Below are positions 26,149 to 35,433 of a stretch of 64,000 nucleotides of DNA, in pieces (positions within the stretch are counted from its first letter, which is position 1; every line of letters starts with the position of its first letter). Source of the stretch: an uncultured Bacteroidota bacterium (GTDB lineage Bacteria > Bacteroidota > Rhodothermia > Balneolales > Balneolaceae); NCBI GenBank assembly GCA_913057895.1, contig CAJXOH010000003.1, positions 25,899-89,898 on the forward strand. The letters run 5' to 3'. The notes beneath the pieces were generated by a model. It was not told the origin of the DNA. It worked only from the letters and a program-made list of their open reading frames with translations, and searched no databases. The position numbers were made by a program, and so were the translations under genes.

Positions 26149-26502
26149 TCATGGATTACGAGCCCCATCACTGGGTTTGTTTTCAGATGAGGTGTTTGTT
26201 TCCTCTGTTCGATAAATCACTTCACCTGGTTTTTTCATCCCATACTCTTCACGGGCGATTCGTTCAAGCAAGGCTGGATCCGATTCAAGCCGATTAATTT
26301 GATCTTCCAACTCACCTAGCTGTTGAGATAAACGTTCAATTTCTAGTTCCAGTGCCTTTCGCTCTTGGGCATATTGGATTCTAGACAATACACTGTATGT
26401 ATCAAAAAAAAGGAACCAGACTAGACCTCCTGAAAGAAGGACCCAAAGTAGTCTTTTCAGATTCCATCGAAGAGGATTCAATACAGAGGGGAGTTCCGCC
26501 AT
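26149..26502 (-). CDS. ftsB: FtsB/DivIC-like cell division protein
   Basis: A small bitopic division protein of 117 residues, belonging to the septum-formation initiator family that forms the FtsQ-FtsB-FtsL complex. A single TM helix (LLWVLLSGGLVWFLFFDTYSV) is followed by a coiled coil (ALELEIERLSQQLGELEDQINRL) and the family C-terminus SDPALLERIAREEYGMKKPGEVIY. ATG at 26502 gives the normal length. The frame extends upstream but there would read through a terminator hairpin. It ends 8 bases before the ROK kinase and shares its transcript. Confidence 0.9.
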   Translation of the reverse strand: MAELPSVLNPLRWNLKRLLWVLLSGGLVWFLFFDTYSVLSRIQYAQERKALELEIERLSQQLGELEDQINRLESDPALLERIAREEYGMKKPGEVIYRTEETNTSSENKPSDGARNP

Positions 26503-26547
26503 AACATGAAGTTTATACAAGTTGAAAGTACGACGGAAAAGGGGCTT

Positions 26548-26587
26548 AAAAAAAATAACCCCTGCCGTGTTCAAGCGGCAGAGGTTA
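26548..26587 (-). terminator. Rho-independent terminator downstream of tRNA-Lys
   Basis: Read on the minus strand, arms of 12 bases (26587-26576 and 26567-26556, one G-T pair) enclose an 8-base loop and run into eight consecutive T residues (26555-26548). It lies 24 bases beyond the 3' end of the minus-strand tRNA-Lys gene and ends that transcript before ftsB. Confidence 0.85.
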
Positions 26588-26610
26588 ATCAAGAGAGATT
26601 CTTATGTCTG

Positions 26611-26683
26611 TGAACCGGGTGGGGCTCGAACCCACGACCAACTGGTTAAAAGCCAGTTGCTCTACCAGCTGAGCTACCGGTTC
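26611..26683 (-). tRNA. tRNA-Lys (anticodon TTT)
   Basis: A 73-nt cloverleaf on the minus strand. The acceptor stem GAACCGG pairs perfectly with CCGGTTC, and the discriminator is A. The D-arm is GCTCAGCTGGTAGAGC. The anticodon stem ACTGG/CCAGT encloses CTTTTAA with anticodon TTT. The T-arm is GTGGG-TTCGAGC-CCCAC. CCA is not encoded. Confidence 0.96.
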
Positions 26684-26710
26684 TGACATTCCAATTCATG
26701 GAAAACATTA

Positions 26711-26740
26711 AAAATACGCTGAAATCATGATGAAAATCAA
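26711..26740 (-). promoter_or_regulatory. Candidate tRNA-Lys promoter
   Basis: On the minus strand TTGATT (26740-26735) is followed, after an 18-base spacer, by TATTTT (26716-26711). This gives a transcription start about 20 bases ahead of the tRNA 5' end at 26683. Both hexamers match the sigma-70 consensus at four of six positions, so it is plausible but unproven. Confidence 0.4.
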
Positions 26741-26834
26741 TTCATAAGACAGTAAAAATGAAATAAGCTTTATTTTGAGGGTACTTTCAGACTATCATGA
26801 AGGAAACAAGCTCCACATTTTTGTCTCAAATACG

Positions 26835-27230
26835 ATGGCATCTATTTTTACTCGCATTATTCAAGGAGAAATTCCGAGTCATAAAATCGCGGAAAATGAC
26901 ACCCATCTCGCGTTTTTAGATATCAGACCGGTAGCAAAGGGTCATACTCTAGTTGTACCAAAGAAAGAAATCGATCGATGGACAGATTTGTCTGATGAGC
27001 TACTCTCACAAACCACACTATTTGCAAAAACGGTCGCAAATCACCTTCAGGAAACATTGCACCCTATCCGCGTTGGCCTCGTGATTGAAGGGATGGAAGT
27101 ACCGCATGCTCATATCCATCTCATCCCCATCTATGAAGTGGGTCAATCCATGAGCCTTTCTTTAGGCACCGCTGCAAGCCAAGAGGAATTGGCCAAGGTG
27201 GCGAGCCAATGCTCGATGCTCAAACCCTAA
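26835..27230 (+). CDS. HIT family nucleotide hydrolase/transferase
   Basis: A 131-residue histidine-triad protein. HinT-like members hydrolyse adenosine phosphoramidates such as AMP-lysine. The family start ASIFTRIIQGEIPSHKIAEN is followed by HLAFLDIRPVAKGHTLVVPK and the catalytic triad HAHIHLIP near residue 93-100. ATG at 26835 is chosen over the earlier frame start at 26775 because the family begins at this point. It is 4 bases upstream of aroQ and probably in an operon with aroQ and the flippase. Confidence 0.93.
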   Translation: MASIFTRIIQGEIPSHKIAENDTHLAFLDIRPVAKGHTLVVPKKEIDRWTDLSDELLSQTTLFAKTVANHLQETLHPIRVGLVIEGMEVPHAHIHLIPIYEVGQSMSLSLGTAASQEELAKVASQCSMLKP

Positions 27231-27234
27231 GCGT

Positions 27235-27684
27235 ATGAAGATTCTAGTACTCAATGGTCCCAACTTAAATCTACTTGAGACGCGTGATGCTTCTCATTAC
27301 GGTGGCCAATCTCTTCCCGAAATAGAAGAGCACATGAAGCATCGATTTCCTGACCATTCGTTCGAGTGGATTCAATCGAACCATGAAGGGGCTCTAATTG
27401 ATGCCATTCAAGCATCAGAAGGCAAGGGTTTTGATGCTATTCTAGCCAATTTTGGTGGATATACACACTCCTCGGTAGCGATTCATGATGCCTTGGAACT
27501 AGTCAAGATTCCAAAAATCGAGGTACATCTTTCCAATCTTGCCAAACGTGAACAAATGCGTCATGTTAGTGTTGTAGGTGCCGCCATGGATGGATCGATT
27601 GCTGGGTTTGGAGCCCTCAGTTATATCCTTGGAGTGGAAGCGGCGGTTGCCTTAGCCTTGGAGCGCGGACTCTCAGGCTCTTAA
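27235..27684 (+). CDS. aroQ: Type II 3-dehydroquinate dehydratase
   Basis: This dodecameric type II enzyme dehydrates 3-dehydroquinate to 3-dehydroshikimate in the shikimate pathway. The N-terminal block LVLNGPNLNLLETRDASHYGG carries the catalytic Arg and Tyr; the usual Gly after NLL is Glu here. The acidic QSNHEGALID loop, the FGGYTHSSVAIHDAL block and EVHLSNLAKREQMR with the catalytic His follow. Length is 149 residues, normal. The flippase ATG starts at the base after the stop. Confidence 0.95.
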   Translation: MKILVLNGPNLNLLETRDASHYGGQSLPEIEEHMKHRFPDHSFEWIQSNHEGALIDAIQASEGKGFDAILANFGGYTHSSVAIHDALELVKIPKIEVHLSNLAKREQMRHVSVVGAAMDGSIAGFGALSYILGVEAAVALALERGLSGS

Positions 27685-29181
27685 ATGATGTCGAAGCCTG
27701 GCCTCACGCTACGGTCTCTTCTCTCTGACTCGCTTCTATACGGGTTGGGTGCTGTTTTTGCTCGTTTTGTTAACTACCTACTTGTCCCAGTTCACACAAA
27801 TGTATTTGCGCCCGAATCTTATATCACCATTGGGCTTGTTTATGCAATGATTGCTTTCTCCCAAGTGGTGTTTTCTTTGGGGATGGAATCAGCCTATATA
27901 AAGTACTCCACTGTTCGTCATGAAGCCGTAAAGGTGTTCCGATCAGGCCAGTGGATGTTGCTCGTTGTAGCAACCCTGCTGGGATCTCTTTTGTTTGGCA
28001 TTCAGGTACCTCTATCTGAATGGCTGCGTATCCCAGAGGACGTGACTTCTATCATTATTCCATCGATTGCCCTGATTTTGTGGATGGACACTCTCGCTGT
28101 ACTCCCTATGGCAGACCTACGGGTCACTCAACGCCCAAGGGTTTTTGCAACCTTACGCCTTCTACATGTTGCCCTTAATGTGGGTCTAAATATTTGGCTG
28201 CTTTTGGGACAAGGAATGGGAGTGGAGGCTGTGTTTGTGAGTAATGCCATTGCATCAACGGTCATGGCATTTGTTGCTTGGATTGTCACATGGGAAACGT
28301 TTTCTCAAGGAGCCTGGGACCCTAGATGGGCACAAAAGGCGCTCTCATTCGGATGGCCACTTCTACCAGCTGGCTTGGCACACATCATGAATGAAATGGT
28401 GGATCGCTTTTTTCTGACCAACATGTCTATCAGTGATGTGGAGCGAATCTATGGTGTTGGAATGACTCCTGAGGCAGTGGCAGGTTTGTATAATGGTGTG
28501 TACAAACTATCTGTGTTTATGTTGCTGGTTGTGCAAATGTTTCGCCTTGCTTGGCAACCCTTTTTTATGAGACACGGAGATCAAGAGGAGGCACCTGCAT
28601 TGTTTGCAAGGGCTTATGTAGGATTATCTCTCGTCAGTGCTTGGGTTATTTTGTGGGTTGGGACCTTTGCCACAGAGATTGCAAGCATTACGATTCCAGG
28701 GACTACACTTTCTTTGCTAGACCCTGCCTATCTCCCCGCGATCGAGGTTGTCCCTTGGTTGTTACTGGCATACGCACTGTATGGATGGTATATCTATAGT
28801 TCAGTGGGTATATATCTCAAAGGCTCTTCTAGGACGTTGGGGTGGGTTACTGTGATGGGGGCAGGTGTAACCATTGCGATGAACACAGCACTTGTTCCCA
28901 CCATTGGCATGATGGGTTCTGCGGTTGCGACCGTCTCAAGCTATGGCGTAATGGCTTTTGTTCTGTCAATGCGAAGTCAGGCAGCTTACCCTATCCCAAC
29001 CCCATGGTGGGTCGGTGTCTTGATGCTTTTGACTGCTTTTCTCGTACCCATGTCCATCCAAGAAGCATGGTTTGGTGAGCTATCAAATCTGATGAAACTC
29101 TGGCTCACGATAGGGGTGTCTGCAGCACTTTTCGTGGTTGGATGGATATACAGCCGACAGACCACTGTTCACAGCCCTTGA
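27685..29181 (+). CDS. Polysaccharide flippase, MATE/Wzx-like (MOP superfamily)
   Basis: A 498-residue integral membrane protein with 12 or more hydrophobic helices. The N-terminal stretch SLLYGLGAVFARFVNYLLVPVHTNVFAPESY is typical of Wzx/RfbX-type lipid-linked oligosaccharide translocases. It presumably flips undecaprenyl-linked units across the inner membrane. The substrate is unknown. It is adjacent to aroQ rather than to glycosyltransferases. A second, unrelated Wzx-like gene occurs in the polysaccharide cluster at 56986. Confidence 0.85.
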   Translation: MMSKPGLTLRSLLSDSLLYGLGAVFARFVNYLLVPVHTNVFAPESYITIGLVYAMIAFSQVVFSLGMESAYIKYSTVRHEAVKVFRSGQWMLLVVATLLGSLLFGIQVPLSEWLRIPEDVTSIIIPSIALILWMDTLAVLPMADLRVTQRPRVFATLRLLHVALNVGLNIWLLLGQGMGVEAVFVSNAIASTVMAFVAWIVTWETFSQGAWDPRWAQKALSFGWPLLPAGLAHIMNEMVDRFFLTNMSISDVERIYGVGMTPEAVAGLYNGVYKLSVFMLLVVQMFRLAWQPFFMRHGDQEEAPALFARAYVGLSLVSAWVILWVGTFATEIASITIPGTTLSLLDPAYLPAIEVVPWLLLAYALYGWYIYSSVGIYLKGSSRTLGWVTVMGAGVTIAMNTALVPTIGMMGSAVATVSSYGVMAFVLSMRSQAAYPIPTPWWVGVLMLLTAFLVPMSIQEAWFGELSNLMKLWLTIGVSAALFVVGWIYSRQTTVHSP

Positions 29182-29214
29182 TTTTTTGTCACTTCAGACA
29201 CCTGCAGATAAGAC

Positions 29215-29246
29215 AAAAAAAGACCCCATCTGAAAAGATGAGGTCT
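29215..29246 (-). terminator. Rho-independent terminator after mdh
   Basis: Arms at 29221-29231 and 29236-29246 (11 bases, one G-T pair) enclose a 4-base loop. On the minus strand they run into a T tract (29220-29215), 38 bases past the mdh stop. It ends the mdh transcript and separates it from the convergent flippase gene. Confidence 0.85.
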
Positions 29247-29283
29247 AGATGCAAGTAGTAAGGCCTAAGCTTTACGTTTACGG

Positions 29284-30243
29284 TTAAGACGACGTGTCTA
29301 GTGACTCAAAGTCACTCATCACGCGCTTGACATGCTCGACGGATTCGTCTAGCAATGCTTTTTCTTGGTCGTCGAGGTCGACTTCAAGAATTTCTTTGAT
29401 CCCGCCGTGTCCTAACTTCACAGGAACACCAACATAGAGATCATGGACTCCATACTCCCCTTTTAACATTGCACAGCACGGGAAAATTCGATTTTGGTCC
29501 AACAAAATGGCTTCAACCATTTGAGCAGCAGCAGCGCCTGGAGCATACCATGCAGAGGTGCCCATTAAACCAACAATTTCTCCACCCCCAGTTTTGGTTC
29601 GCTCCACAATGGCATCCAGTTTGTCAGCGTCTAGTAGCTGTGTTACAGGAATACCTGCTACAGTCGTATATCTTGGCAGTGGAACCATAGTGTCTCCGTG
29701 CCCTCCCATGAGAAGCGCTTGGATATCCTTAGGGGAGACGTTTAGCTCTTCAGCGATAAACGAACGATAGCGAGCGGTATCTAAAATCCCCGCCATCCCA
29801 ACGACACGATTGCTGTCAAGACCACTATTTGCATAAGAAACATAGGTCATGACATCCAATGGGTTAGAAACAACTATGATCACTGTGTCTGGTGAGTGCT
29901 TTACAAGTTCCTTTGTCACCGAACTCACAATCTTGGCATTGATCGATAACAAGTCGTCTCTACTCATACCTGGTTTGCGAGGAACGCCTGCCGTGATCAC
30001 ACAAACATCAGATCCAGCAGTATCTGCGTAGTCCGTCGTGCCTCGGGTGTAGGTATCAAAAAGATGAATTGGCGAGGATTCCCATTGGTCTAATGCTCGA
30101 CCTTTGGAGGGATAAAAGGTTTTATCATCGACCTTACGTTCAATATCAACGAGGACGATTTCTTTTGCGATATCACGCTGTGCTAAGGTAAGTGCTACGG
30201 TAGATCCTACATTTCCACCTGCTCCAACGACGGTTACTTTCAT
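29284..30243 (-). CDS. mdh: Malate dehydrogenase
   Basis: This TCA-cycle enzyme interconverts malate and oxaloacetate with NAD. It is 319 residues, of the LDH-like MDH type. The Rossmann motif VTVVGAGGNVGSTVAL is at the N-terminus, with the acidic NAD discriminator in EIVLVDIE. The substrate loop GVPRKPGMSRDDLL carries the Arg typical of MDH rather than LDH. The catalytic His is in LMGGHGDTMVPL and the binding Asn in VVSNPLDVMTY. It ends at a strong terminator. A 20-base gap separates it from nadK upstream. Confidence 0.94.
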   Translation of the reverse strand: MKVTVVGAGGNVGSTVALTLAQRDIAKEIVLVDIERKVDDKTFYPSKGRALDQWESSPIHLFDTYTRGTTDYADTAGSDVCVITAGVPRKPGMSRDDLLSINAKIVSSVTKELVKHSPDTVIIVVSNPLDVMTYVSYANSGLDSNRVVGMAGILDTARYRSFIAEELNVSPKDIQALLMGGHGDTMVPLPRYTTVAGIPVTQLLDADKLDAIVERTKTGGGEIVGLMGTSAWYAPGAAAAQMVEAILLDQNRIFPCCAMLKGEYGVHDLYVGVPVKLGHGGIKEILEVDLDDQEKALLDESVEHVKRVMSDFESLDTSS

Positions 30244-30263
30244 GAGTCTTTTTTGGTTTTGAC

Positions 30264-31172
30264 TTATCGATTACGAAGATCCTTTCCCCACATGAGCTTA
30301 TCTCGGAGATTCTCAAAGTAATCATCCCCTTCCAAGCGGAGAAATTCCACCCATTGATCCGACTGTTTTACTCGAAAAATGGACGATTCAAAAGTACGAG
30401 ATTCGAGTACTCCATCATAGGAAAATAGCAACTCATCAGGCTTCTCTTGTACGTGAAGTTCAAGCTCAGTGTCTGAAGGTAAGACCAAGGGTCGAGTTGT
30501 AAGCGTGTGTGGATTGATTGGTGTGACGACCATCACTGGAGTGCCAGGATAGACAATTGGACCTCCAGAGGAGAGATTATAGGCTGTGGATCCAGTTGGA
30601 GAGGCTACAAGTAGGCCGTCGGCCCAATAATCATTGACATGCCGTCCACCATAAGAGGCAGAAATCCCAATGAGATTGATTCGATCCTTTTTTGTGAATG
30701 AAAACTCGTTGAGTGCGTACGCTTTGTCTCCATTAGGCAATGATGCTTCCAAAAAGTAGCGGCGATCTTTGTGGGCATTTCCTTGAAGTACCTGTGGGAG
30801 TGCGCTGTCCAATTCTTTTGCTTGAATGTGAGCCAAGAAACCGAGATTGCCTGCATGAATACCAAGAATGGGGATTCCGGTTCCACGTACCCAGTTTGCG
30901 GCCAACAACATTGTTCCGTCGCCACCGATTGTGCAAACGAGCGTAGACCCCTCCAAGGCTTCCTCTGGTGTACCTCTCAGCGTGACCGATTCATATGCCT
31001 TAGTAAGGTCACGTAAGGTCTCCCCATCCTCCACCTCGAAAGCAGAGAGGGGGATATGAGTCTGCACTTGAACGCCATGATTTTGCGTCCACTCTAAAAA
31101 CGTACGTAACACCTCACAAAAGTTGGCTCTGCTTTGCTTGGCGAATAATGTGATGACCGTCGGTTCGCTCAT
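30264..31172 (-). CDS. nadK: NAD kinase
   Basis: NadK phosphorylates NAD to NADP in the cytoplasm. The diagnostic GGDGTMLLAAN is at about residues 83-93, with the second block NEFSFTKKD, then DGLLVASPTGSTAYNLSSGGPIV (the conserved NE and TGSTAYxLSxGG segments) and INPHTLTTRPLVLP. Length is 302 residues. The start is ATG at 31172, overlapping the ddl stop by 4 bases, so ddl, nadK and mdh may be one transcript. Confidence 0.95.
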   Translation of the reverse strand: MSEPTVITLFAKQSRANFCEVLRTFLEWTQNHGVQVQTHIPLSAFEVEDGETLRDLTKAYESVTLRGTPEEALEGSTLVCTIGGDGTMLLAANWVRGTGIPILGIHAGNLGFLAHIQAKELDSALPQVLQGNAHKDRRYFLEASLPNGDKAYALNEFSFTKKDRINLIGISASYGGRHVNDYWADGLLVASPTGSTAYNLSSGGPIVYPGTPVMVVTPINPHTLTTRPLVLPSDTELELHVQEKPDELLFSYDGVLESRTFESSIFRVKQSDQWVEFLRLEGDDYFENLRDKLMWGKDLRNR

Positions 31173-32497
31173 GAGCCTGAATATTGTTTCAAGAGGTTTG
31201 ATTCGAATGGTTTTTGCCGACCAATACGGGCACCCATCTCCTGTTTCGCCACGACCATAGCATCGTCTAAAAGTTCAGGAAAGGATACTCCAGATTCCTG
31301 CCAGAGATAGAACGAGAGAGACCCGGGAATGGTATTGCATTCGTTAAAGTAAAGCTCTTTTAGCATCCCCTCTTTTGTGGTTTTTAGGATGAAGTCAAAT
31401 CGAACTACACCCGAGGTATCAAACGCTTCTGCAAGAGTTACAGCCGCCTCTTGGATTCGTTGAGTCCAAGCCTGTTCAATCGGCGCAGGTAAAAGTCGCT
31501 TTAGTGACGCCATGCCGCTGCCATCTATGTCGTTGGAGGTCCCTAGTTTCCCCTGTTCATGACTATGTTTAGCACCAGCCGAGAACCCTTTTTGTCCAAA
31601 AGACCCCTGTTTTGACCCACTAGAAGTGCCAAATTTTGCTCCAGTGGCTCCTCCATCCTGATTCATATACTTGTCCTCAAAACTCAAGGCACCATCGGAG
31701 GCTATCGGCTGCTCACAAGCCGAGGCTTCGTAAGACCCATCCGCTCGTTTACGCACAGAACAATTGATTTCAATCATAGGGGATAGACGTTCTTCAAAAA
31801 CAAGACGATCATCGTACTGAAACCCTCGTTCTACAGCTTCTTTCAGTTGATTTGAGGTAGTTGTCACACGTTCTACGCCAATACTACTGCCCAAGCGAGC
31901 GGGCTTCAAAATAACGTCCTTACCAAGGGCTACGATCTTCTCCTCACACAATTCCGGAGCAGTTATCCACTCCTTTTCGGACAGGGTTACCCCTTTTGCG
32001 ACGGAAAAGGACTCTGGAGTAGCATGAGTCATTGCTATGGCACGTGCTTTTGATTTGTCTTGGGCTAGAGAAGCACTCATCGATCCTGAGCCTACAAATG
32101 GTATGGCTAGTGATTCAAGATAGCCTTGCCAAGACCCTCCTTCTCCATCTCCTCCATGAAAGGCTAACACAGCAACATCCAATGCGATATCAAGATCTGA
32201 TGCGCCAAAGAGCCCCTTTTTGGCTCGCTCTTGGACCAAAATCCCCCCCTTGGTAGCGTCTTTACGCAACCGGGCACGAATGCACCCTTTTGGGAGTATC
32301 TTCTTTGTATAACTATGGATGTTCCACAACGGATCCCCAGTCCAAAGTTGCCCTGACTTATCTACATACCCAAGAGATACATGGGTGTGGTGCTCCAGCA
32401 GGGCATGTCCCACCTGCAACCCTGTAAGTATAGAGACCTCGTGCTCCGGAGAAGGAGCACCGAACAGGACTAGAATATGGCGGGGAGGAAATGACAT
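31169..32497 (-). CDS. ddl: D-alanine-D-alanine ligase with a low-complexity insertion
   Basis: An ATP-grasp ligase making D-Ala-D-Ala for peptidoglycan. Conserved motifs are PSPEHEVSILTG (residues 15-26), AFHGGDGEGGSWQGYLE, VILKPARLGSSIGVERV, FEERL and NECNTIPGSLSFYLW. At 442 residues it is 70-130 longer than usual. About 50 extra residues, nearly all Gly, Ser, Lys, Gln and Asp (281-330, genomic 31508-31657), sit between the KYM of the omega-like loop segment (FEDKYM) and the PAPIEQAW helix. Frame is maintained, so it is not an assembly artefact of a stop. It overlaps nadK by 4 bases. Confidence 0.92.
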   Translation of the reverse strand: MSFPPRHILVLFGAPSPEHEVSILTGLQVGHALLEHHTHVSLGYVDKSGQLWTGDPLWNIHSYTKKILPKGCIRARLRKDATKGGILVQERAKKGLFGASDLDIALDVAVLAFHGGDGEGGSWQGYLESLAIPFVGSGSMSASLAQDKSKARAIAMTHATPESFSVAKGVTLSEKEWITAPELCEEKIVALGKDVILKPARLGSSIGVERVTTTSNQLKEAVERGFQYDDRLVFEERLSPMIEINCSVRKRADGSYEASACEQPIASDGALSFEDKYMNQDGGATGAKFGTSSGSKQGSFGQKGFSAGAKHSHEQGKLGTSNDIDGSGMASLKRLLPAPIEQAWTQRIQEAAVTLAEAFDTSGVVRFDFILKTTKEGMLKELYFNECNTIPGSLSFYLWQESGVSFPELLDDAMVVAKQEMGARIGRQKPFESNLLKQYSGS

Positions 32498-32540
32498 AGC
32501 AATCGGGTTTCAAACATCCCGAACACCCCGAGTCAAACGA

Positions 32541-35369
32541 TTATTTACTTAAGTACAGATTTTTGAATTCGTAAGGCTTCCGGAAGTGCTCATCTTCAAA
32601 GTTATCCATAAAATAGATGCTTTCACCAGTGGATTTCATTTCTGGTCCAAGCTCTTTTTTGACTTCGGGGAATTTATCGAACGGGAACACAGGCTCTTTA
32701 ATCGCCCAACCCTCAAGTTTAGACGTTAAATCAAACTCCTTAAGCTTCGCACCGAGCATCACTTTAACACCCACCATTGCTTCGGGTCGATCGTGAGCTT
32801 TGGCTAAGAAAGGTATCGTTCGTGTCGAGCGTGGATTCGCTTCTAGGACGTAAACATCTTCACCTTTTACCGCATATTGAACATTCAGAAATCCAACAAT
32901 ATTCATCGCTTTGGCGATACGCTTTTGATAATCACGAAGTGTCGAAAGAACTCCATCACTAAGAGTGTAGGTTGGAATTACGGCTGTAGAATCACCAGAA
33001 TGGACACCTGCAGGTTCAATGTGCTGCATAATACCACTCTCGTGAAGCTCCTCTCCATCAAAAACAGAGTCAAAATCGACTTCAACCGCTTGCTCTAAAT
33101 ATCGATCAATCAAAAAGTCATTCTCTGGGTGTGTTTTGAGAATGGTATCCACATACCTACGCAATTCATCTTCCTTGACAGCAATCCGCATTCCTTGGCC
33201 ACCAAGTACGTAGCTTGGACGGATCAATACCGGATACCCAATCTCCTCGGCAATGGTAATCGCATCTTCGACGCTACGTGCAGCTCCATATTTTGGAAAA
33301 GGAATATCTAGTTTGGTCAAAAATTTGGTGAATTCACCTCGATCTTCTGCAAAATCAATCCACTCAAACTCTGTTCCAAAGATGTGGATACCTGCTTCTT
33401 TAAATCGCTTGCCTAGTTTAAGAGCTGTTTGTCCTCCCACTTGAAGGATAACCCCTTTGGGCTGCTCAAAATCGATAATATCCATCACTCGTTCCCAAAA
33501 AATAGGTTCGAAGTAGAGTTTATCGGCAACATCGAAATCGGTAGAGACTGTTTCGGGATTGCAGTTAATCATAATAGCCTCATACCCCATCTCCTTTGCG
33601 GCCAAAACGGCGTGCACACAGGAATAATCAAACTCAATGCCTTGACCTATTCTGTTGGGTCCACTCCCAAGAATCACCACCTTTTCACGGTCGGTTTTGA
33701 CGCTCTCATTTTCCCCTTCATAGGTTGAATAGTAATATGGAGTTTGTGCAGGGAATTCTCCTGCACAGGTATCAACCATCTTAAAAACAGGGGTCAGTTT
33801 CTGGGTTTTACGTTTCTCTCGAACCTGATCTTCGTGGACAGTGTCGCCACCTTTGCTTAGCAACCAAGCAATTTGAACGTCAGAAAATCCATGCTGCTTG
33901 AGCTCTAGGAGCTCGTCATAGGTGATCGTCTCAAGTGTTTTTCCCTCTGCTTTATTCTCAAGCGTTACCAAGGTTTGTATTTGCGAGATAAACCAAGGAT
34001 CAAACTTGGTGATATCTTGAATTTCTTCAACGGAGGCTCCTAGCTTACACGCATTGCGAATTTGAAGTGTTCGATCCCAAAATGGGTGCTTTAGACGGTG
34101 AGACACTTCTCGAGGATCAAGCTCCTCGTAGCCATCTGCTCCTAAACCGGCGCGACCAATTTCTAGAGACTGCCACGCCTTGTTTAGTGCCTCCGTAAAT
34201 GTTCGACCAATGGCCATAGCCTCACCCACTGCCTTCATTTGAGTAGAGAGTGTTTCATCTACGCCAGGGAACTTGTCGAAATTAAAACGGGGAGATTTGA
34301 CAACAACGTAGTCAATCGATGGCTCAAAACACGCAGAAGAAACTCCTGTAATGGGGTTGGGAAGCTCGTCTAATGTATATCCAATGGCTAACTTTGTCGC
34401 AATTTTTGCAATCGGGTACCCAGTAGCTTTTGATGCTAGTGCTGAGGAACGACTTACCCTTGGGTTGATCTCAATGGCGACCAATGTTTCGTTGTCGGGA
34501 CTCACGGCAAACTGCACATTACAACCACCTGCAAAGGTTCCTATCGAGCGCATCATTTTGATCGCTGCATCGCGGAGCCGTTGATATGTTTTGTCTGGAA
34601 GGGTCTGCGTAGGTGCAACTGTGACGGAGTCTCCAGTATGAACCCCCATAGGATCAACGTTTTCGATAGAACAGATAATCACCACATTGTCATTTGCATC
34701 ACGCAGCAGCTCGAGCTCATATTCCTTCCACCCCACAATGGATTCTTCGATCAAGACCTGATGCACTGGACTCAGTTCAAGCCCGCGAAGCACCTTGCGC
34801 TCGAGCTCATCGGCTGTCCAGACGATGCCGCCGCCGGTGCCGCCGAGCGTAAAGGATGGACGTATGACAATGGGAAGGCCTCCAAGCTCTTCGACAATCT
34901 CTTTGGCGTCAAGCAATGACTCGGCGGTGCGGCTGCGGCACTGCGTGATGCCGATGTCCTCCATCAAATTTCTGAATAGCTGACGATCTTCCGTGATATT
35001 TACCGCATCCATATCAACGCCGATGACGGCGATATTTTCTTTCTCCCAGTATCCATCAAGGTAAAGTTCACGAGCTAGGTTCAGGGCGGTCTGACCACCC
35101 ATTGTTGGCAATACAGCATCGGGGCGTTCTTTCTCAACAATTTCCTTGATTGAGGCTGGAGTGAGGGGCTGGAGGTAAATGGCATCCGCCATCATTGGAT
35201 CTGTCATGATGGTCGCTGGATTACTATTTATCAAAACCACTTCATACCCTTCCTCGCGAAGAGATTTACATGCTTGGGTCCCTGAATAATCAAATTCACA
35301 GGCTTGTCCAATTACAATAGGGCCAGAGCCTATAATCAGAATCTTATGGATATCGTCGCGTTTTGGCAT
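32541..35369 (-). CDS. carB: Carbamoyl-phosphate synthase large subunit without the MGS regulatory domain
   Basis: It condenses bicarbonate, ammonia from CarA, and two ATP into carbamoyl phosphate for pyrimidines and arginine. Two ATP-grasp halves are seen: [21 protein letters not shown] opens the first, [21 protein letters not shown] the second. The protein is 942 residues and stops soon after [10 protein letters not shown]. About 130 residues, the allosteric MGS-like domain for UMP/IMP/ornithine control in E. coli CarB, are absent. This short form is known in several Bacteroidota, so it is not a truncation event. It is preceded by carA, separated by 64 bases. Confidence 0.95.
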   Translation of the reverse strand: MPKRDDIHKILIIGSGPIVIGQACEFDYSGTQACKSLREEGYEVVLINSNPATIMTDPMMADAIYLQPLTPASIKEIVEKERPDAVLPTMGGQTALNLARELYLDGYWEKENIAVIGVDMDAVNITEDRQLFRNLMEDIGITQCRSRTAESLLDAKEIVEELGGLPIVIRPSFTLGGTGGGIVWTADELERKVLRGLELSPVHQVLIEESIVGWKEYELELLRDANDNVVIICSIENVDPMGVHTGDSVTVAPTQTLPDKTYQRLRDAAIKMMRSIGTFAGGCNVQFAVSPDNETLVAIEINPRVSRSSALASKATGYPIAKIATKLAIGYTLDELPNPITGVSSACFEPSIDYVVVKSPRFNFDKFPGVDETLSTQMKAVGEAMAIGRTFTEALNKAWQSLEIGRAGLGADGYEELDPREVSHRLKHPFWDRTLQIRNACKLGASVEEIQDITKFDPWFISQIQTLVTLENKAEGKTLETITYDELLELKQHGFSDVQIAWLLSKGGDTVHEDQVREKRKTQKLTPVFKMVDTCAGEFPAQTPYYYSTYEGENESVKTDREKVVILGSGPNRIGQGIEFDYSCVHAVLAAKEMGYEAIMINCNPETVSTDFDVADKLYFEPIFWERVMDIIDFEQPKGVILQVGGQTALKLGKRFKEAGIHIFGTEFEWIDFAEDRGEFTKFLTKLDIPFPKYGAARSVEDAITIAEEIGYPVLIRPSYVLGGQGMRIAVKEDELRRYVDTILKTHPENDFLIDRYLEQAVEVDFDSVFDGEELHESGIMQHIEPAGVHSGDSTAVIPTYTLSDGVLSTLRDYQKRIAKAMNIVGFLNVQYAVKGEDVYVLEANPRSTRTIPFLAKAHDRPEAMVGVKVMLGAKLKEFDLTSKLEGWAIKEPVFPFDKFPEVKKELGPEMKSTGESIYFMDNFEDEHFRKPYEFKNLYLSK

Positions 35370-35433
35370 GAGGTAGGGTGCGTTAAAGTCTCAGGTGGAG
35401 TTGGGTGATTGAAGCGGTTAACTACGGGTTTAA

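Noticed and set aside
32541..35369. CarB as a truncated pseudogene
   Set aside because: The protein is intact through both ATP-grasp halves and ends cleanly. The short form without MGS is known in Bacteroidota, so it was reported as a domain feature instead.
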